Of a DNA stretch of 53,644 nt, positions 43,437-53,557 are shown piece by piece. The notes beneath the pieces were generated by a model that did no database searches, was not told the DNA's origin, and saw nothing but the letters and a program-made list of their open reading frames with translations. Position numbers and translations under genes: made by a program. The first letter of the stretch is position 1. Every line of letters starts with the position of its first letter. This DNA is from Comamonadaceae bacterium (GTDB taxonomy: Bacteria > Pseudomonadota > Gammaproteobacteria > Burkholderiales > Burkholderiaceae_C). The stretch covers positions 1 to 53,644 of the forward strand of contig CANGDZ010000016.1 in NCBI GenBank assembly GCA_947452785.1. Direction: 5' to 3'.

Positions 43437-44354
43437 ATGCCAGCACTATCTTTCCAATCTGTCTCCAAAATCTACCCCGCCAAGTCGCAGGGTGGGGCTT
43501 CGTTGAAGGCGCTTGATCATGTCAGCTTTGACATTGAAGAGGGTGAATTCTTTGGCCTGCTGGGGCCTAATGGGGCCGGCAAAACCACTTTGATCAGCAT
43601 CTTGGCCGGTTTGTCGCTGGCCAGCAGTGGCCACGTGTTGGTGCATGGGCATGATGTCCAGGCTGACTACGCCAAGGCCCGCCGTTTGTTGGGCGTGGTG
43701 CCGCAAGAGTTGGTGTTTGACCCTTTTTTCTCGGTTCGCGAGGCCCTGAAAATCCAGTCGGGCTACTTCGGGGTCAAGCACAACGATGATTGGATCGACG
43801 AGTTGCTGCACAGCTTGGGTTTGGCCGACAAAGCCCATGCGAATATGCGACAACTCTCAGGCGGCATGAAGCGCCGGGTGTTGGTGGCCCAGGCTTTGGT
43901 GCACAAACCACGTGTGATTGTGCTGGACGAACCCACCGCCGGTGTGGACGTGGAGCTGCGCCAAACCCTGTGGCAGTTCATCGCCAAACTGAACAAACAA
44001 GGTCACACCGTGTTGCTGACCACCCATTATTTGGAAGAAGCCGAGGCCTTGTGTGGTCGCTTGGCCATGCTCAAGCAAGGCCGCGTGGTGGCGCTGGAGA
44101 GCACGTCGGAGCTGCTCAAGTCGGCCTCCAGCAATGTGCTGCGCTTCAAAGTCGATGCGGCTTTGCCGGCCGAATTGGCGGCCAAGGCCCGCATCACCGG
44201 CCGCATTGTGCAGTTTCCGGCGCAAAACGCCATGGAAATCGAACAGTACTTGGCGGCCGTGCGCCAAGCCGGCTTGGTAGCCGAAGACGTTGAAATTCGC
44301 AAAGCCGATCTGGAAGACGTGTTTTTGGAAGTCATGTCAGGAGCTGCGTCATGA
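43437..44354 (+). CDS. ABC transporter ATP-binding protein (YadG type)
   Basis: A 305-residue ATPase of the DrrA/YadG class of ABC-2 exporters. Walker A is GPNGAGKTT, the signature is LSGGMKRRVLVAQA, and Walker B is VIVLDEPTAGVDVEL with the H-loop in LLTTHYLEEAE. The C-terminal extension after residue 215 is typical of the class. TAAAAT about 11 bases before the ATG resembles a -10 box. The stop overlaps the permease gene. It lies between mla and bolA-murA, the usual spot in Burkholderiales; the exported substrate is unknown. Confidence 0.92.
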   Translation: MPALSFQSVSKIYPAKSQGGASLKALDHVSFDIEEGEFFGLLGPNGAGKTTLISILAGLSLASSGHVLVHGHDVQADYAKARRLLGVVPQELVFDPFFSVREALKIQSGYFGVKHNDDWIDELLHSLGLADKAHANMRQLSGGMKRRVLVAQALVHKPRVIVLDEPTAGVDVELRQTLWQFIAKLNKQGHTVLLTTHYLEEAEALCGRLAMLKQGRVVALESTSELLKSASSNVLRFKVDAALPAELAAKARITGRIVQFPAQNAMEIEQYLAAVRQAGLVAEDVEIRKADLEDVFLEVMSGAAS

Positions 44355-45106
44355 CTGGTTGGCAAACCCTTTTCTACAAAGAAGTGCTGCGTTTTTGGAA
44401 GGTGAGCTTCCAAACCATCGCCGCCCCGGTGCTCACGGCCGTGATGTACATGCTGATCTTTGGCCACGTACTGGAAAATCAGGTCAAGGTCTACGACAGC
44501 GTGCCCTATACCGCCTTTTTGGTGCCGGGCTTGGTGATGATGAGTGTGTTGCAAAACGCGTTCGCCAACAGCTCGTCCAGTCTGATTCAAAGCAAGATCA
44601 TGGGCAATCTGGTGTTTGTTCTGCTCACCCCTTTGTCGCATTGGAGCTGGTTTTTTGCCTACGTAGCCTCGTCCATGGTGCGCGGTTTGGCGGTGGGCTT
44701 GGGCGTGTTTCTGGTGACGGCTTGGTTTGCGCCATTGTCGTACGCCGCGCCTTTATGGATCATCACTTTCGCCGTTCTGGGCGCGGCCCTCTTGGGCGCT
44801 TTGGGTTTGGTGGCCGGCCTGTGGGCTGAAAAATTCGATCAGTTGGCGGCGTTCCAAAACTTTGTGATCATGCCCATGACCTTTTTGTCGGGTGTGTTTT
44901 ATTCGATTCATTCGCTGCCCTTGGTTTGGCAGCAAGTCAGCCACTTGAACCCCTTCTTTTACATGATCGATGGATTTCGCTATGGCTTTTTTGGCCAGAG
45001 CGATGTTTCGCCTTGGATCAGCCTGGCGGTCGTGGGCTCGGCTTTGCTGTTCGTGAGCGCCGTGACGGTGAAACTGCTGAAATCGGGCTACAAAATCCGG
45101 AGCTGA
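44351..45106 (+). CDS. ABC-2 type permease (YadH type)
   Basis: The 251-residue membrane partner of the preceding ATPase, coupled by ATGA. Six hydrophobic helices are visible, including TIAAPVLTAVMYMLIFGHVLE, the ABC-2 signature area YTAFLVPGLVMMSVLQNAFANSSSSL and FVIMPMTFLSGVFYSIHSLP. The last helix is near the C-terminus. It likely dimerises to form the export channel. Confidence 0.92.
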   Translation: MTGWQTLFYKEVLRFWKVSFQTIAAPVLTAVMYMLIFGHVLENQVKVYDSVPYTAFLVPGLVMMSVLQNAFANSSSSLIQSKIMGNLVFVLLTPLSHWSWFFAYVASSMVRGLAVGLGVFLVTAWFAPLSYAAPLWIITFAVLGAALLGALGLVAGLWAEKFDQLAAFQNFVIMPMTFLSGVFYSIHSLPLVWQQVSHLNPFFYMIDGFRYGFFGQSDVSPWISLAVVGSALLFVSAVTVKLLKSGYKIRS

Positions 45107-45110
45107 ACTT

Positions 45111-45353
45111 ATGACTGCTGAACAACTCCAATCGCTCATCGCCGCCGGCTTGGCCTGTACCCATCTCACGGTCGAAGGGGACGGACGCCATTGGCAAGCG
45201 GTGGTGGTGTCCTCTGAGTTTGAGGGCAAGCGCGCCATTGCGCGCCACCAACGGGTGTATGCCACCTTGGGCGCCAAAATGCACACCGATGAAGTACATG
45301 CCTTGTCGATGAAGACCTATACACCGGCTGAGTGGGCCACCGCGGCACACTGA
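45111..45353 (+). CDS. BolA-family protein (IbaG-like)
   Basis: An 80-residue BolA-fold protein. The helix-turn-helix-like segment ends ...[18 protein letters not shown], with the conserved histidine that, with a monothiol glutaredoxin, can ligate a [2Fe-2S] cluster. The sequence [39 protein letters not shown] is typical of IbaG, the BolA paralogue found next to murA in many proteobacteria. It starts four bases after the permease gene. Confidence 0.93.
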   Translation: MTAEQLQSLIAAGLACTHLTVEGDGRHWQAVVVSSEFEGKRAIARHQRVYATLGAKMHTDEVHALSMKTYTPAEWATAAH

Positions 45354-45378
45354 TCGCAGCGCTGAGACCCAATTCAAA

Positions 45379-46644
45379 ATGGACAAACTGATTATTCGTG
45401 GCGGTCGCACTTTGCAAGGTGAGCTGACGATTTCGGGCGCCAAAAACGCCACCTTGCCTGAGCTGTGCGCCGCCTTGCTGACCGATCAAGCGGTGACACT
45501 GACCAATGTGCCTCGTCTGCAAGACGTGACCACCATGCTCAAGCTGATTCGCAACATGGGCGTGAGCGCAGAGCATGGCGCCGATGGTTCGGTGCAACTC
45601 AAGGCGGGCAGTTTGAACAACCCCGAAGCGCCCTACGAATTGGTGAAAACCATGCGCGCCTCGGTGCTGGCTTTGGGCCCGTTGCTGACGCGCTTTGGCC
45701 ACGCCAAAGTGTCGTTGCCGGGCGGCTGCGCGATTGGTTCGAGGCCGGTCGATCAGCACATCAAAGGCTTGCAAGCCATGGGTGCCGAGATCACCGTCGA
45801 GCACGGCTACATGCTGGCCCGCTTGGCGCCGGGTCTGAAGCGCCTGCGCGGCGCGCACATCACCACCGACATGGTCACCGTGACGGGCACGGAAAACTTT
45901 TTGATGGCGGCAGCGCTGGCCGAAGGCGAGACCGTCTTAGAGAACGCCGCGCAAGAGCCGGAAATTCCCGACTTGGCCGAAATGCTGATCAAGATGGGCG
46001 CCCACATTGAGGGCCATGGCACCAGCAAAATTCGCATTCAAGGCGTTGCGCGTTTGCACGGTTGCACTCACCAGGTGGTGGCCGACCGGATTGAAGCGGG
46101 CACTTTTTTGTGCGCCGTGGCGGCCACCGGCGGTGATGTGGTGCTGCGCCATGCGCGCGAAGACCATCTGGATGCGGTGGTCGACAAACTGCGCGACGCC
46201 GGTGTGAGCATTGAAGCCGGGGCTGACTTTTTGCGTGTGCGCTCGCAAGGCCGGTTGAAGGCGCAAAGCTTTCGCACCACCGAGTACCCGGGTTTCCCGA
46301 CCGATATGCAAGCCCAGTTCATGGCGCTCAACTGCATCGCCACAGGCTCCAGCAAGGTGACCGAAACGATTTTCGAAAACCGGTTCATGCACGTGAACGA
46401 ACTGGTGCGCTTGGGTGCGCACATTCAGATCGACGGCAAAGTCTCGGTGGTGGAGGGCGTTGAAAAACTCTCTGGTGCCACCGTCATGGCCACCGATTTG
46501 CGCGCATCGGCGTCCCTGGTGATTGCCGGCTTGGTGGCCGAGGGCGAGACCTGTGTGGAGCGTATTTACCACCTGGACCGCGGCTACGATCGCATGGAAG
46601 AAAAACTGCGCAGCATTGGTGCTGACATTGAGCGCGTCAAGTGA
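45379..46644 (+). CDS. murA: UDP-N-acetylglucosamine 1-carboxyvinyltransferase
   Basis: A 421-residue enzyme that adds enolpyruvate to UDP-GlcNAc, the first committed step of peptidoglycan synthesis. Key features are [17 protein letters not shown] (K22/N23 equivalents), the fosfomycin-targeted cysteine in [15 protein letters not shown], the catalytic DMQAQFMAL and [11 protein letters not shown]. Presence of cysteine predicts fosfomycin sensitivity at this site. It is followed by hisG after 21 bases; the bolA-murA-his order is conserved. Confidence 0.98.
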   Translation: MDKLIIRGGRTLQGELTISGAKNATLPELCAALLTDQAVTLTNVPRLQDVTTMLKLIRNMGVSAEHGADGSVQLKAGSLNNPEAPYELVKTMRASVLALGPLLTRFGHAKVSLPGGCAIGSRPVDQHIKGLQAMGAEITVEHGYMLARLAPGLKRLRGAHITTDMVTVTGTENFLMAAALAEGETVLENAAQEPEIPDLAEMLIKMGAHIEGHGTSKIRIQGVARLHGCTHQVVADRIEAGTFLCAVAATGGDVVLRHAREDHLDAVVDKLRDAGVSIEAGADFLRVRSQGRLKAQSFRTTEYPGFPTDMQAQFMALNCIATGSSKVTETIFENRFMHVNELVRLGAHIQIDGKVSVVEGVEKLSGATVMATDLRASASLVIAGLVAEGETCVERIYHLDRGYDRMEEKLRSIGADIERVK

Positions 46645-46665
46645 CGTGCGGCTTGGAGAACTAAT

Positions 46666-47307
46666 TTGATCACGCTTGCCCTGTCCAAAGGACGGATCTT
46701 TGACGAAACCTTGCCGCTGCTCAAAGCCGCAGGCATTGAGGTGCTCGAAGACCCTGAGACCTCGCGCAAATTGATCTTGACCACCAACCAAGCCCATGTG
46801 CGCGTGGTCCTGGTGCGCGCGACCGATGTGCCGACCTATGTGGAGTACGGCGGCGCCGATCTGGGCGTGACCGGCAAAGACACCTTGATTGAACACGGCG
46901 GTTTGGGCCTGTATCAGCCGCTGGACTTGAACATTGCCAAATGCCGTATGAGCGTGGCGGTGCGCGCCGACTTTGACTATGCCAGCGCTGTGCGCTCGGG
47001 TTCACGCTTGCGCGTGGCAACCAAATACACCAGCATTGCACGAGAATTTTTTGCGCAAAAAGGCGTGCACGTCGATCTGATCAAACTCTACGGCAGCATG
47101 GAGCTGGCGCCATTGACCGGCTTGGCCGATGCCATCGTCGATTTGGTGTCTACCGGCAGCACGCTCAAGGCCAACCACCTGATCGAGGTCGAACGCATCA
47201 TGGACATCAGTTCGCGCTTGGTGGTGAACCAAGCGGCGCTCAAGCTCAAGCAAAAAGAAATTCGCGCCATCATTGATGCCTTTGCCGGCGCCGTGAAGAA
47301 AGACTGA
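46666..47307 (+). CDS. hisG: ATP phosphoribosyltransferase, short form
   Basis: A 213-residue HisG of the short type, which lacks the C-terminal regulatory domain and needs HisZ to be feedback-inhibited by histidine. hisZ is not in this window. It starts at TTG 46666, supported by GGAGA upstream and the standard N-terminus [16 protein letters not shown]. The PRPP-binding loop is [17 protein letters not shown]. It opens the histidine operon and catalyses ATP plus PRPP to phosphoribosyl-ATP. Confidence 0.97.
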   Translation: MITLALSKGRIFDETLPLLKAAGIEVLEDPETSRKLILTTNQAHVRVVLVRATDVPTYVEYGGADLGVTGKDTLIEHGGLGLYQPLDLNIAKCRMSVAVRADFDYASAVRSGSRLRVATKYTSIAREFFAQKGVHVDLIKLYGSMELAPLTGLADAIVDLVSTGSTLKANHLIEVERIMDISSRLVVNQAALKLKQKEIRAIIDAFAGAVKKD

Positions 47308-47312
47308 CACAC

Positions 47313-48656
47313 ATGGGTTTTCAAGCCAAACCATTGCAACTGAACACGGCGGACGCCGGTTTTGAAGCGGCCTTCTCGGCCCGCCTGCATTGGTCTGCCG
47401 ATACCGACGCCGCCATCGAGCAGCGCGTGGCCGACATCTTGGCCGATGTGCAACAGCGCGGCGATGCGGCGGTGCTGGACTACACCCAGCGCTTTGATGG
47501 CCTGCAAGCCACCGACATGAAGGCGCTGGAAATCACCCAGGCTGAATTGCAAGCTGCGCTGGACAGCCTGCCGGGCGTGCAACGCGAAGCCTTGCAAGCG
47601 GCTGCAGCGCGGGTGCGCAAGTACCACGAAGCCCAAAAGAAAGCCTCGGGCGAAAGCTGGAGCTACCGCGACGAAGACGGCACCTTACTGGGCCAAAAAG
47701 TCACACCGCTGGACCGTGTGGGCATTTACGTGCCCGGCGGTAAAGCCGCTTATCCCTCGTCGGTGCTGATGAATGCGATTCCCGCCCATGTGGCAGGGGT
47801 GCAAGAAATCATCATGGTGGTGCCTACGCCGCAGGGTGTGCGCAATCCGCTGGTGCTGGCCGCTGCCTGTGTGGCCGGCGTGAGCCGCGCCTTCACCGTG
47901 GGCGGCGCGCAGGCCGTGGCGGCGCTGGCTTACGGCACGGCCACCATTCCCAAAGTCGACAAGATCACCGGCCCGGGTAACGCCTATGTGGCCAGCGCTA
48001 AAAAACGCGTGTTTGGTACCGTGGGCATTGACATGATCGCAGGCCCCAGCGAAATTTTGGTCTTGGCCGATGGCACCACACCGGCCGATTGGGTGGCGAT
48101 GGACCTCTTTTCACAGGCCGAGCACGACGAGTTGGCGCAAAGCATCTTGCTGTGCCCCGATGCGGCTTACATCGCGCAGGTGCAAGCGGCGATTGACCGC
48201 CTGTTGCCCGAGATGCCAAGGCGCGAGATCATCGCCAAATCCCTGAACGATCGCGGCGCTTTGATTTTGACGCGCAGCATGGAAGAGGCTTGCGCCATCA
48301 GCAACCGTATTGCGCCTGAGCATTTGGAAGTTTCCAGTCAAGAGCCGCACCGTTGGGAGCCATTACTGCGCCACGCCGGCGCGATTTTTCTCGGCGCCTT
48401 CACCAGTGAGTCGCTCGGCGACTACTGCGCTGGCCCGAACCACGTGTTGCCCACCAGTGGCACGGCGCGGTTCTCATCGCCTTTGGGCGTGTACGATTTC
48501 CAGAAACGCTCCAGCCTGATCGAGGTCAGCGAGCAAGGTGCGCAAGCCCTGGGCCGCATTGCCGCCGAGCTGGCTTATGGCGAAGGCCTGCAAGCCCATG
48601 CCCGCGCTGCTGAACTGCGTTTGAACCCTGTGCCTGCTATGCGAAAGCCTGTATGA
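47313..48656 (+). CDS. hisD: Histidinol dehydrogenase
   Basis: A 447-residue zinc enzyme doing the last two oxidations of histidine synthesis. Signatures are [50 protein letters not shown], the [10 protein letters not shown] zinc region and the conserved IAPEHLEV. It is five bases after hisG and overlaps hisC by ATGA. Length is normal. Confidence 0.98.
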   Translation: MGFQAKPLQLNTADAGFEAAFSARLHWSADTDAAIEQRVADILADVQQRGDAAVLDYTQRFDGLQATDMKALEITQAELQAALDSLPGVQREALQAAAARVRKYHEAQKKASGESWSYRDEDGTLLGQKVTPLDRVGIYVPGGKAAYPSSVLMNAIPAHVAGVQEIIMVVPTPQGVRNPLVLAAACVAGVSRAFTVGGAQAVAALAYGTATIPKVDKITGPGNAYVASAKKRVFGTVGIDMIAGPSEILVLADGTTPADWVAMDLFSQAEHDELAQSILLCPDAAYIAQVQAAIDRLLPEMPRREIIAKSLNDRGALILTRSMEEACAISNRIAPEHLEVSSQEPHRWEPLLRHAGAIFLGAFTSESLGDYCAGPNHVLPTSGTARFSSPLGVYDFQKRSSLIEVSEQGAQALGRIAAELAYGEGLQAHARAAELRLNPVPAMRKPV

Positions 48657-49741
48657 CCACCGAAGTCAGCCCCCAGTTGATGCAACGCATTCGTCAAGAC
48701 GTGCAGTCCATGCACGCCTATGCGATTCAAGAGTCGGCAGGCATGGTCAAGCTCGATGCGATGGAGAACCCGCACCGTCTGCCGCCTGAGTTGCAAAAGG
48801 CCCTGGGTGAGCGCCTGGGTGCGCTGGCCTTGAACCGTTACCCTGATGGCCGTGTGAACGACTTGCGTCACGCGCTGGCGCAGTACGCGGGCATGCCTGC
48901 GGGCTACGACATCATGTTGGGCAACGGTTCGGACGAGTTGATCTCATTGCTGTCGCTGGCCTGCGATGTGCCTGGCGCTTCGGTCCTGGCGCCGCTACCG
49001 GGTTTTGTGATGTACGCCATGAGTGCGCAGTTGCAAGGCTTGGCTTTCCATGGTGTGCCCCTTACCGCGGACTTTGAGCTTGACGAGGCCGGCATGCTGG
49101 CCGCCATTGCCGAGCACCAACCGTCCATCGTGTATCTGGCTTATCCGAACAACCCCACCGGCAATTTGTGGAATGACGAGACGATTGAAAAAATCGTGCT
49201 GGCCCAGGGGGCACAAGGTGGCTTGGTGGTGATGGACGAGGCTTACCAGCCGTTTGCCAGTCGCAGTTACATGGACCGTATTGAGCGCCATGCGCATGTG
49301 CTGTTGATGCGCACGCTGAGTAAGTTCGGCCTGGCCGGTGTGCGCCTGGGTTACATGATCGGCCCCAAGGCCTTGGTGGCCGAGATTGACAAGGTGCGTC
49401 CGCCCTACAACATCAGCGTGCTGGATTACGAATGCGCTTTGTTTGCGCTGGAGCATGCCGAGGTGTTCGCGGCCCAGGCCAAAGACCTGCGCGAACAGCG
49501 CGCCCGTTTGCAAATGGAACTGGCCGCCTTGCCCGGCGTGAAACCGTTCCCGAGTGAAGCCAATATGATTTTGGCCCGCGTGCCCGATGCAGCCAAAACC
49601 TTCGACGGCCTGAAGGCCCGCAAGGTGTTGATCAAGAACGTTTCTAAAATGCACCCATTGCTGGCCAATTGCCTGCGCCTGACCGTGGGCACAGCCGAAG
49701 AAAATACGCTGCTGCTTGCTGCCCTCAAGGACTCTTTATGA
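48653..49741 (+). CDS. hisC: Histidinol-phosphate aminotransferase
   Basis: A 362-residue fold-type I PLP aminotransferase converting imidazole acetol phosphate to histidinol phosphate. PLP lysine lies in [39 protein letters not shown] and [11 protein letters not shown] are other conserved blocks. Its start overlaps hisD and its stop overlaps hisB (ATGA at both ends), so the three enzymes are made in step. Confidence 0.97.
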   Translation: MTTEVSPQLMQRIRQDVQSMHAYAIQESAGMVKLDAMENPHRLPPELQKALGERLGALALNRYPDGRVNDLRHALAQYAGMPAGYDIMLGNGSDELISLLSLACDVPGASVLAPLPGFVMYAMSAQLQGLAFHGVPLTADFELDEAGMLAAIAEHQPSIVYLAYPNNPTGNLWNDETIEKIVLAQGAQGGLVVMDEAYQPFASRSYMDRIERHAHVLLMRTLSKFGLAGVRLGYMIGPKALVAEIDKVRPPYNISVLDYECALFALEHAEVFAAQAKDLREQRARLQMELAALPGVKPFPSEANMILARVPDAAKTFDGLKARKVLIKNVSKMHPLLANCLRLTVGTAEENTLLLAALKDSL

Positions 49742-50328
49742 ACCGCACCGCCGAAGTCACCCGCCAGACGGCCGAAACGAAGATCCGCGTCGCCGTCAAT
49801 CTGGACGGCACGGGTCAGGCCAAACTGGCCACCGGCATTGGGTTTCTGGACCACATGCTGGACCAGATTGCGCGCCACGGCCTGATCGATCTGGACATTA
49901 GCTGCGAAGGCGATTTGCACATCGACGGCCACCACACGGTAGAAGACATTGGCATCACCTTGGGCCAAGCGGTGGCGCAGGCCGTGGGCGACAAAAAAGG
50001 CATCCGCCGTTACGGCCATGCCTATGTGCCTTTGGACGAAGCCTTGAGCCGGGTGGTGATTGATTTTTCCGGTCGTCCAGGGCTGGAAATGGACGTGCAT
50101 TTCACCTCCGGCATGTTGGGCGCACTCGACACGCAGTTGGTCTACGAATTTTTCCAAGGCTTTGTGAACCACGCGCTGGTCACGCTGCACATTGACAACC
50201 TCAAAGGCGTCAATGCGCACCACCAGTGTGAAACCATTTTCAAGGCCTTTGGCCGCACGTTGCGCGCGGCGCTGGAGTTGGACCCGCGATCGGTCGGTGT
50301 GATTCCGTCGACCAAGGGATCACTCTGA
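49738..50328 (+). CDS. hisB: Imidazoleglycerol-phosphate dehydratase
   Basis: A 196-residue monofunctional dehydratase (without the phosphatase domain of enterobacterial HisB). The manganese-binding histidine motifs are [27 protein letters not shown] and [20 protein letters not shown]. The ATG at 49738 overlaps the hisC stop; an upstream extension is open but not family-like. It sits one base before hisH. Confidence 0.97.
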   Translation: MNRTAEVTRQTAETKIRVAVNLDGTGQAKLATGIGFLDHMLDQIARHGLIDLDISCEGDLHIDGHHTVEDIGITLGQAVAQAVGDKKGIRRYGHAYVPLDEALSRVVIDFSGRPGLEMDVHFTSGMLGALDTQLVYEFFQGFVNHALVTLHIDNLKGVNAHHQCETIFKAFGRTLRAALELDPRSVGVIPSTKGSL

Positions 50329-50329
50329 A

Positions 50330-50986
50330 ATGAGCACCAACCGCGTCGCTGTCGTGGACTATGGCATGGGCAATCTGCGCTCGGTCGCGCAGGCGGTGAT
50401 CCATGCAGCCTCGGCGGTCGACCACGCCGTGGTAACAGTCACCTCGGACCCGCAGGTTGTGCGCGATGCGCACCGCGTGGTGTTGCCGGGGCAAGGCGCT
50501 ATGCCAGACTGCATGCGCGAGCTGCGTGACTCGGGAATGATGGAAGCGGTGCTGGAGGCCGCAGCCAGCAAACCCCTGTTTGGCGTGTGTGTGGGCATGC
50601 AAATGTTGCTGGACCACAGCGCCGAGGGCGACACGCCTGGTCTGGGGCTGATCCCCGGCGATGTGATCAAGTTCGATCTGGCGGGGCAAACCCAGCCTGA
50701 CGGCACCCGTTACAAAGTGCCGCAAATGGGTTGGAACCAAGTTTGGCAAACCGCGCCGAATCACCCCTTGTGGGCGGGCATTGAGGACGCCAGCTGGTAT
50801 TATTTTGTGCACAGCTTTTATGCCCAGGTAAGCAACCCCGTTCATGCTGCGGCGCAGACTGATTACGGTGGCCGTTTTGCCAGCGCGATTGCCCGGGACA
50901 ATATTTTTGCCACCCAGTTTCACCCCGAAAAAAGCGCCGACCAAGGTCTGGCTTTGTTCCGTAATTTTCTTCACTGGCAGCCGTGA
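50330..50986 (+). CDS. hisH: Imidazole glycerol phosphate synthase, glutaminase subunit
   Basis: A 218-residue class I amidotransferase that supplies ammonia to HisF. The nucleophile cysteine is in [14 protein letters not shown], and the histidine/glutamate dyad is in [30 protein letters not shown] is the conserved N-terminus. It starts one base after hisB; 46 bases separate it from hisA. Confidence 0.97.
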   Translation: MSTNRVAVVDYGMGNLRSVAQAVIHAASAVDHAVVTVTSDPQVVRDAHRVVLPGQGAMPDCMRELRDSGMMEAVLEAAASKPLFGVCVGMQMLLDHSAEGDTPGLGLIPGDVIKFDLAGQTQPDGTRYKVPQMGWNQVWQTAPNHPLWAGIEDASWYYFVHSFYAQVSNPVHAAAQTDYGGRFASAIARDNIFATQFHPEKSADQGLALFRNFLHWQP

Positions 50987-51032
50987 GTCACCTCCGTTTG
51001 CCTCTGATTTTTCAACCTGCATATAAATTGCC

Positions 51033-51773
51033 ATGATTCTGATCCCCGCCATTGACCTCAAAGACGGCCACTGCGTTCGCCTCAAGCAAGGCGACATGGA
51101 CCAAGCCACCACCTTCGGTGAAGACCCAGCTGCCATGGCGCGCAGCTGGCTCGAAAAAGGTGCCCGGCGCTTGCACCTGGTCGATCTGAACGGCGCTTTT
51201 GCCGGTAAGCCGCAAAACTTTGCCGCCATCAAGTCCATCCTCAAGGCCGTGGGCGATGACATCCCGGTGCAGCTGGGCGGCGGTATCCGCGATCTGGACA
51301 CGATTGAAAAATACATCGACAGCGGCCTGCGCTACGTCATCATCGGCACCGCTGCGGTGAAGAACCCCGGTTTTCTGAAAGACGCGTGCACCGCTTTTGG
51401 CGGTCACATCATTGTCGGCCTGGACGCCAAAGACGGTAAAGTCGCCACCGACGGTTGGAGCAAGCTGACCGGTCATGAAGTGGTCGATTTGGCCAAGAAA
51501 TTTCAAGACTGGGGCGTCGAGTCCATCATCTATACCGACATCGGGCGTGACGGCATGCTCAGCGGCATCAACATTGACGCGACCGTGAAGCTGGCGCAGG
51601 CGCTCACCATTCCCGTGATCGCCTCGGGCGGCTTGTCGAATATGGCCGACATCGAGCAACTGTGCGCCGTGGAAGAAGAGGGCGTGGAAGGCGTGATTTG
51701 TGGTCGCGCCGTTTACTCCGGCGACCTGGACTTCGCTTTGGCCCAGCAACGCGCAGACGATCTCAATGGTTGA
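51033..51773 (+). CDS. hisA: Phosphoribosylformimino-AICAR phosphate isomerase
   Basis: A 246-residue beta/alpha barrel that isomerises ProFAR to PRFAR. It has catalytic D in [14 protein letters not shown] and the second aspartate in [14 protein letters not shown], plus the phosphate sites QLGGGIRDL and [11 protein letters not shown]. Eight bases overlap with the next gene, a sugar-phosphate mutarotase that is not part of the usual pathway. Confidence 0.97.
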   Translation: MILIPAIDLKDGHCVRLKQGDMDQATTFGEDPAAMARSWLEKGARRLHLVDLNGAFAGKPQNFAAIKSILKAVGDDIPVQLGGGIRDLDTIEKYIDSGLRYVIIGTAAVKNPGFLKDACTAFGGHIIVGLDAKDGKVATDGWSKLTGHEVVDLAKKFQDWGVESIIYTDIGRDGMLSGINIDATVKLAQALTIPVIASGGLSNMADIEQLCAVEEEGVEGVICGRAVYSGDLDFALAQQRADDLNG

Positions 51774-52620
51774 AACTTTTCGGGGCTTGCCGGCGCACAG
51801 GCTGACCTTGCCGGGTGGCGACGAACTGATCGTCGCCTTGCATGGGGCGCATGTGCTGTCTTGGGTGTCCCAAGGTCGCGAACGCCTGTACCTCAGCCCT
51901 GACAGCGTGATGGACGGCCATGCCGCGATTCGCGGTGGCGTGCCGGTGTGTTTCCCGCAATTCAACCAGCGTGGCACTTTGCCCAAGCACGGCTTTGCGC
52001 GCAATCTGCCTTGGGCGCTGAAGGCGACCGAGTCCACCGCTGAAGGCGTGAGCCTGACCCTGGTTCTATCAGACAGCCCTGCCACCCGCGCGCATTGGCA
52101 GCAGGCCTTTGATGCGCAGTTCATCATCGAGTTGACGCCACGCAGTGTGCTGATGACGCTCAAAGTGGTGAATCGCGACACCCTTCCCTTGGAGATGACC
52201 GGTGCCTTGCACAGTTACCTGGCAGTGGACGACATTGGCCAAGCCAGTTTGCGCGGTTTGCAAGGCCAGGCCGAATGGGACTCGTTGACCGATATCCACG
52301 CCCAAGCCGCGCCTGAATTGCGTTTTGACGGCGAGTTCGATCGCGTTTACGAGGCCACAAGCCGGCCCTTGTTGTTGCAAGACGGCGCGAACCGATTGCA
52401 GATTGAGCAAAGCCCGACCTGGTTCAACAGCGTGGTCTGGAACCCGGGCTCGGCGCTGAGTGCGCGCATGGCCGATATGCCTGAAGATGGTTATCAGTAC
52501 ATGCTGTGTGTCGAAGCGGCGCAGGTGGATGCGCCGGTGAAAGTCTCGCCGCAAGCCACTTGGCAAGGCTGGCAGCGGCTCACCGTTTTGCAAGACCCCC
52601 GTCCGCAAGAGCGCACTTAA
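51766..52620 (+). CDS. D-hexose-6-phosphate mutarotase (YeaD type)
   Basis: A 284-residue aldose-1-epimerase-fold protein that interconverts anomers of hexose phosphates. Motifs are [35 protein letters not shown], the histidine in [12 protein letters not shown] and [14 protein letters not shown]; a late glutamate in [17 protein letters not shown] region supports catalysis. The start at 51766 lies inside the end of hisA, so it is translationally coupled. It separates hisA from hisF, which is unusual because both enzymes act one after the other. No direct role in histidine synthesis is known. Confidence 0.88.
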   Translation: MVETFRGLPAHRLTLPGGDELIVALHGAHVLSWVSQGRERLYLSPDSVMDGHAAIRGGVPVCFPQFNQRGTLPKHGFARNLPWALKATESTAEGVSLTLVLSDSPATRAHWQQAFDAQFIIELTPRSVLMTLKVVNRDTLPLEMTGALHSYLAVDDIGQASLRGLQGQAEWDSLTDIHAQAAPELRFDGEFDRVYEATSRPLLLQDGANRLQIEQSPTWFNSVVWNPGSALSARMADMPEDGYQYMLCVEAAQVDAPVKVSPQATWQGWQRLTVLQDPRPQERT

Positions 52621-52636
52621 ATCATTGGATTTTTCT

Positions 52637-53437
52637 ATGTTGGCCAAACGCATCATTCCTTGCCTGGACGTTACCGGAGGCCGTGTCGTCAAAGGCGTGA
52701 ACTTTGTCGAACTGCGCGATGCCGGTGACCCGGTCGAAATCGCGGCCCGCTACAACGAGCAGGGCGCCGACGAGCTGACTTTCTTGGACATCACCGCCAC
52801 CAGCGATGGGCGCGACGTGATCCTGCACATCATCGAAGCCGTGGCTTCACAAGTGTTCATTCCGCTGACCGTGGGCGGCGGTGTGCGCACCGTGGACGAT
52901 GTGCGCCGCCTGCTCAACGCCGGCGCTGACAAAACCAGCTTCAACTCCGCCGCGATTGCCAACCCGCAGGTGATCCGCGAAGCCTCGGCCAAATACGGTG
53001 CGCAATGCATCGTGGTGGCCATCGACGCCAAACGCCGCACGGCGCAAGACGAGCAGCGCATCGGCACCAACGGTTTGCCGATGGGGCCGGGTTGGGACGT
53101 GTACAGCCACGGTGGCCGCAAAAACGTGGGCTTGGACGCGGTGGCCTGGGCCACGCAAATGGCCGAGTACGGCGCGGGCGAAATCTTGCTCACCAGCATG
53201 GACCGCGACGGCACCAAGAGTGGCTTTGATTTGCAACTGACGCGCGCCGTGAGCGACGCTGTGTCTGTGCCCGTGATCGCCTCCGGCGGCGTAGGCAACC
53301 TCGACCACCTGGCCGACGGCGTGAGCATCGGTGGCGCCGACGCCGTGCTGGCGGCTAGCATCTTCCATTACGGCGAATACACCGTAGGGCAGGCGAAGGC
53401 GAGGATGCGCGAGCGGGGGATTCCTGTGCGCTTATGA
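52637..53437 (+). CDS. hisF: Imidazole glycerol phosphate synthase, cyclase subunit
   Basis: A 266-residue barrel that joins PRFAR with ammonia from HisH to form imidazole glycerol phosphate and AICAR. The catalytic aspartates are in [17 protein letters not shown] and [35 protein letters not shown] is the phosphate site. ATG 52637 is used; a TTG four codons upstream also fits the frame. It is the last his gene seen. hisI and hisE, which usually follow, are not in the remaining 200 bases. Confidence 0.97.
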   Translation: MLAKRIIPCLDVTGGRVVKGVNFVELRDAGDPVEIAARYNEQGADELTFLDITATSDGRDVILHIIEAVASQVFIPLTVGGGVRTVDDVRRLLNAGADKTSFNSAAIANPQVIREASAKYGAQCIVVAIDAKRRTAQDEQRIGTNGLPMGPGWDVYSHGGRKNVGLDAVAWATQMAEYGAGEILLTSMDRDGTKSGFDLQLTRAVSDAVSVPVIASGGVGNLDHLADGVSIGGADAVLAASIFHYGEYTVGQAKARMRERGIPVRL

Positions 53438-53518
53438 GGTCTGTTCAGACTTGATGCAATAAATCCAAAGGGCTGGCAGTGCCACCCGCTGCCACCTTGA
53501 GCCAAAACCCTGCGCAAC

Positions 53519-53539
53519 CTCGGGTGCTTTAGCTCCGAG
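53519..53539. repeat. Hairpin typical of an IS200/IS605 element end
   Basis: CTCGG and CCGAG close an inner GCT-TT-AGC stem, followed on the plus strand by TCAAG. Hairpins with a CTTTAG loop next to TCAA resemble the processed ends of IS200/IS605 elements. It lies within a larger dyad (CTGCGC at 53510 and GCGCAG at 53547) and 19 bases from the tnpA stop. The rest of 53438-53557 holds small palindromes (GTCTG-TT-CAGAC, TGGCA-G-TGCCA) and no gene. Confidence 0.5.
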
Positions 53540-53557
53540 TCAAGCAGGCGCAGTCCA

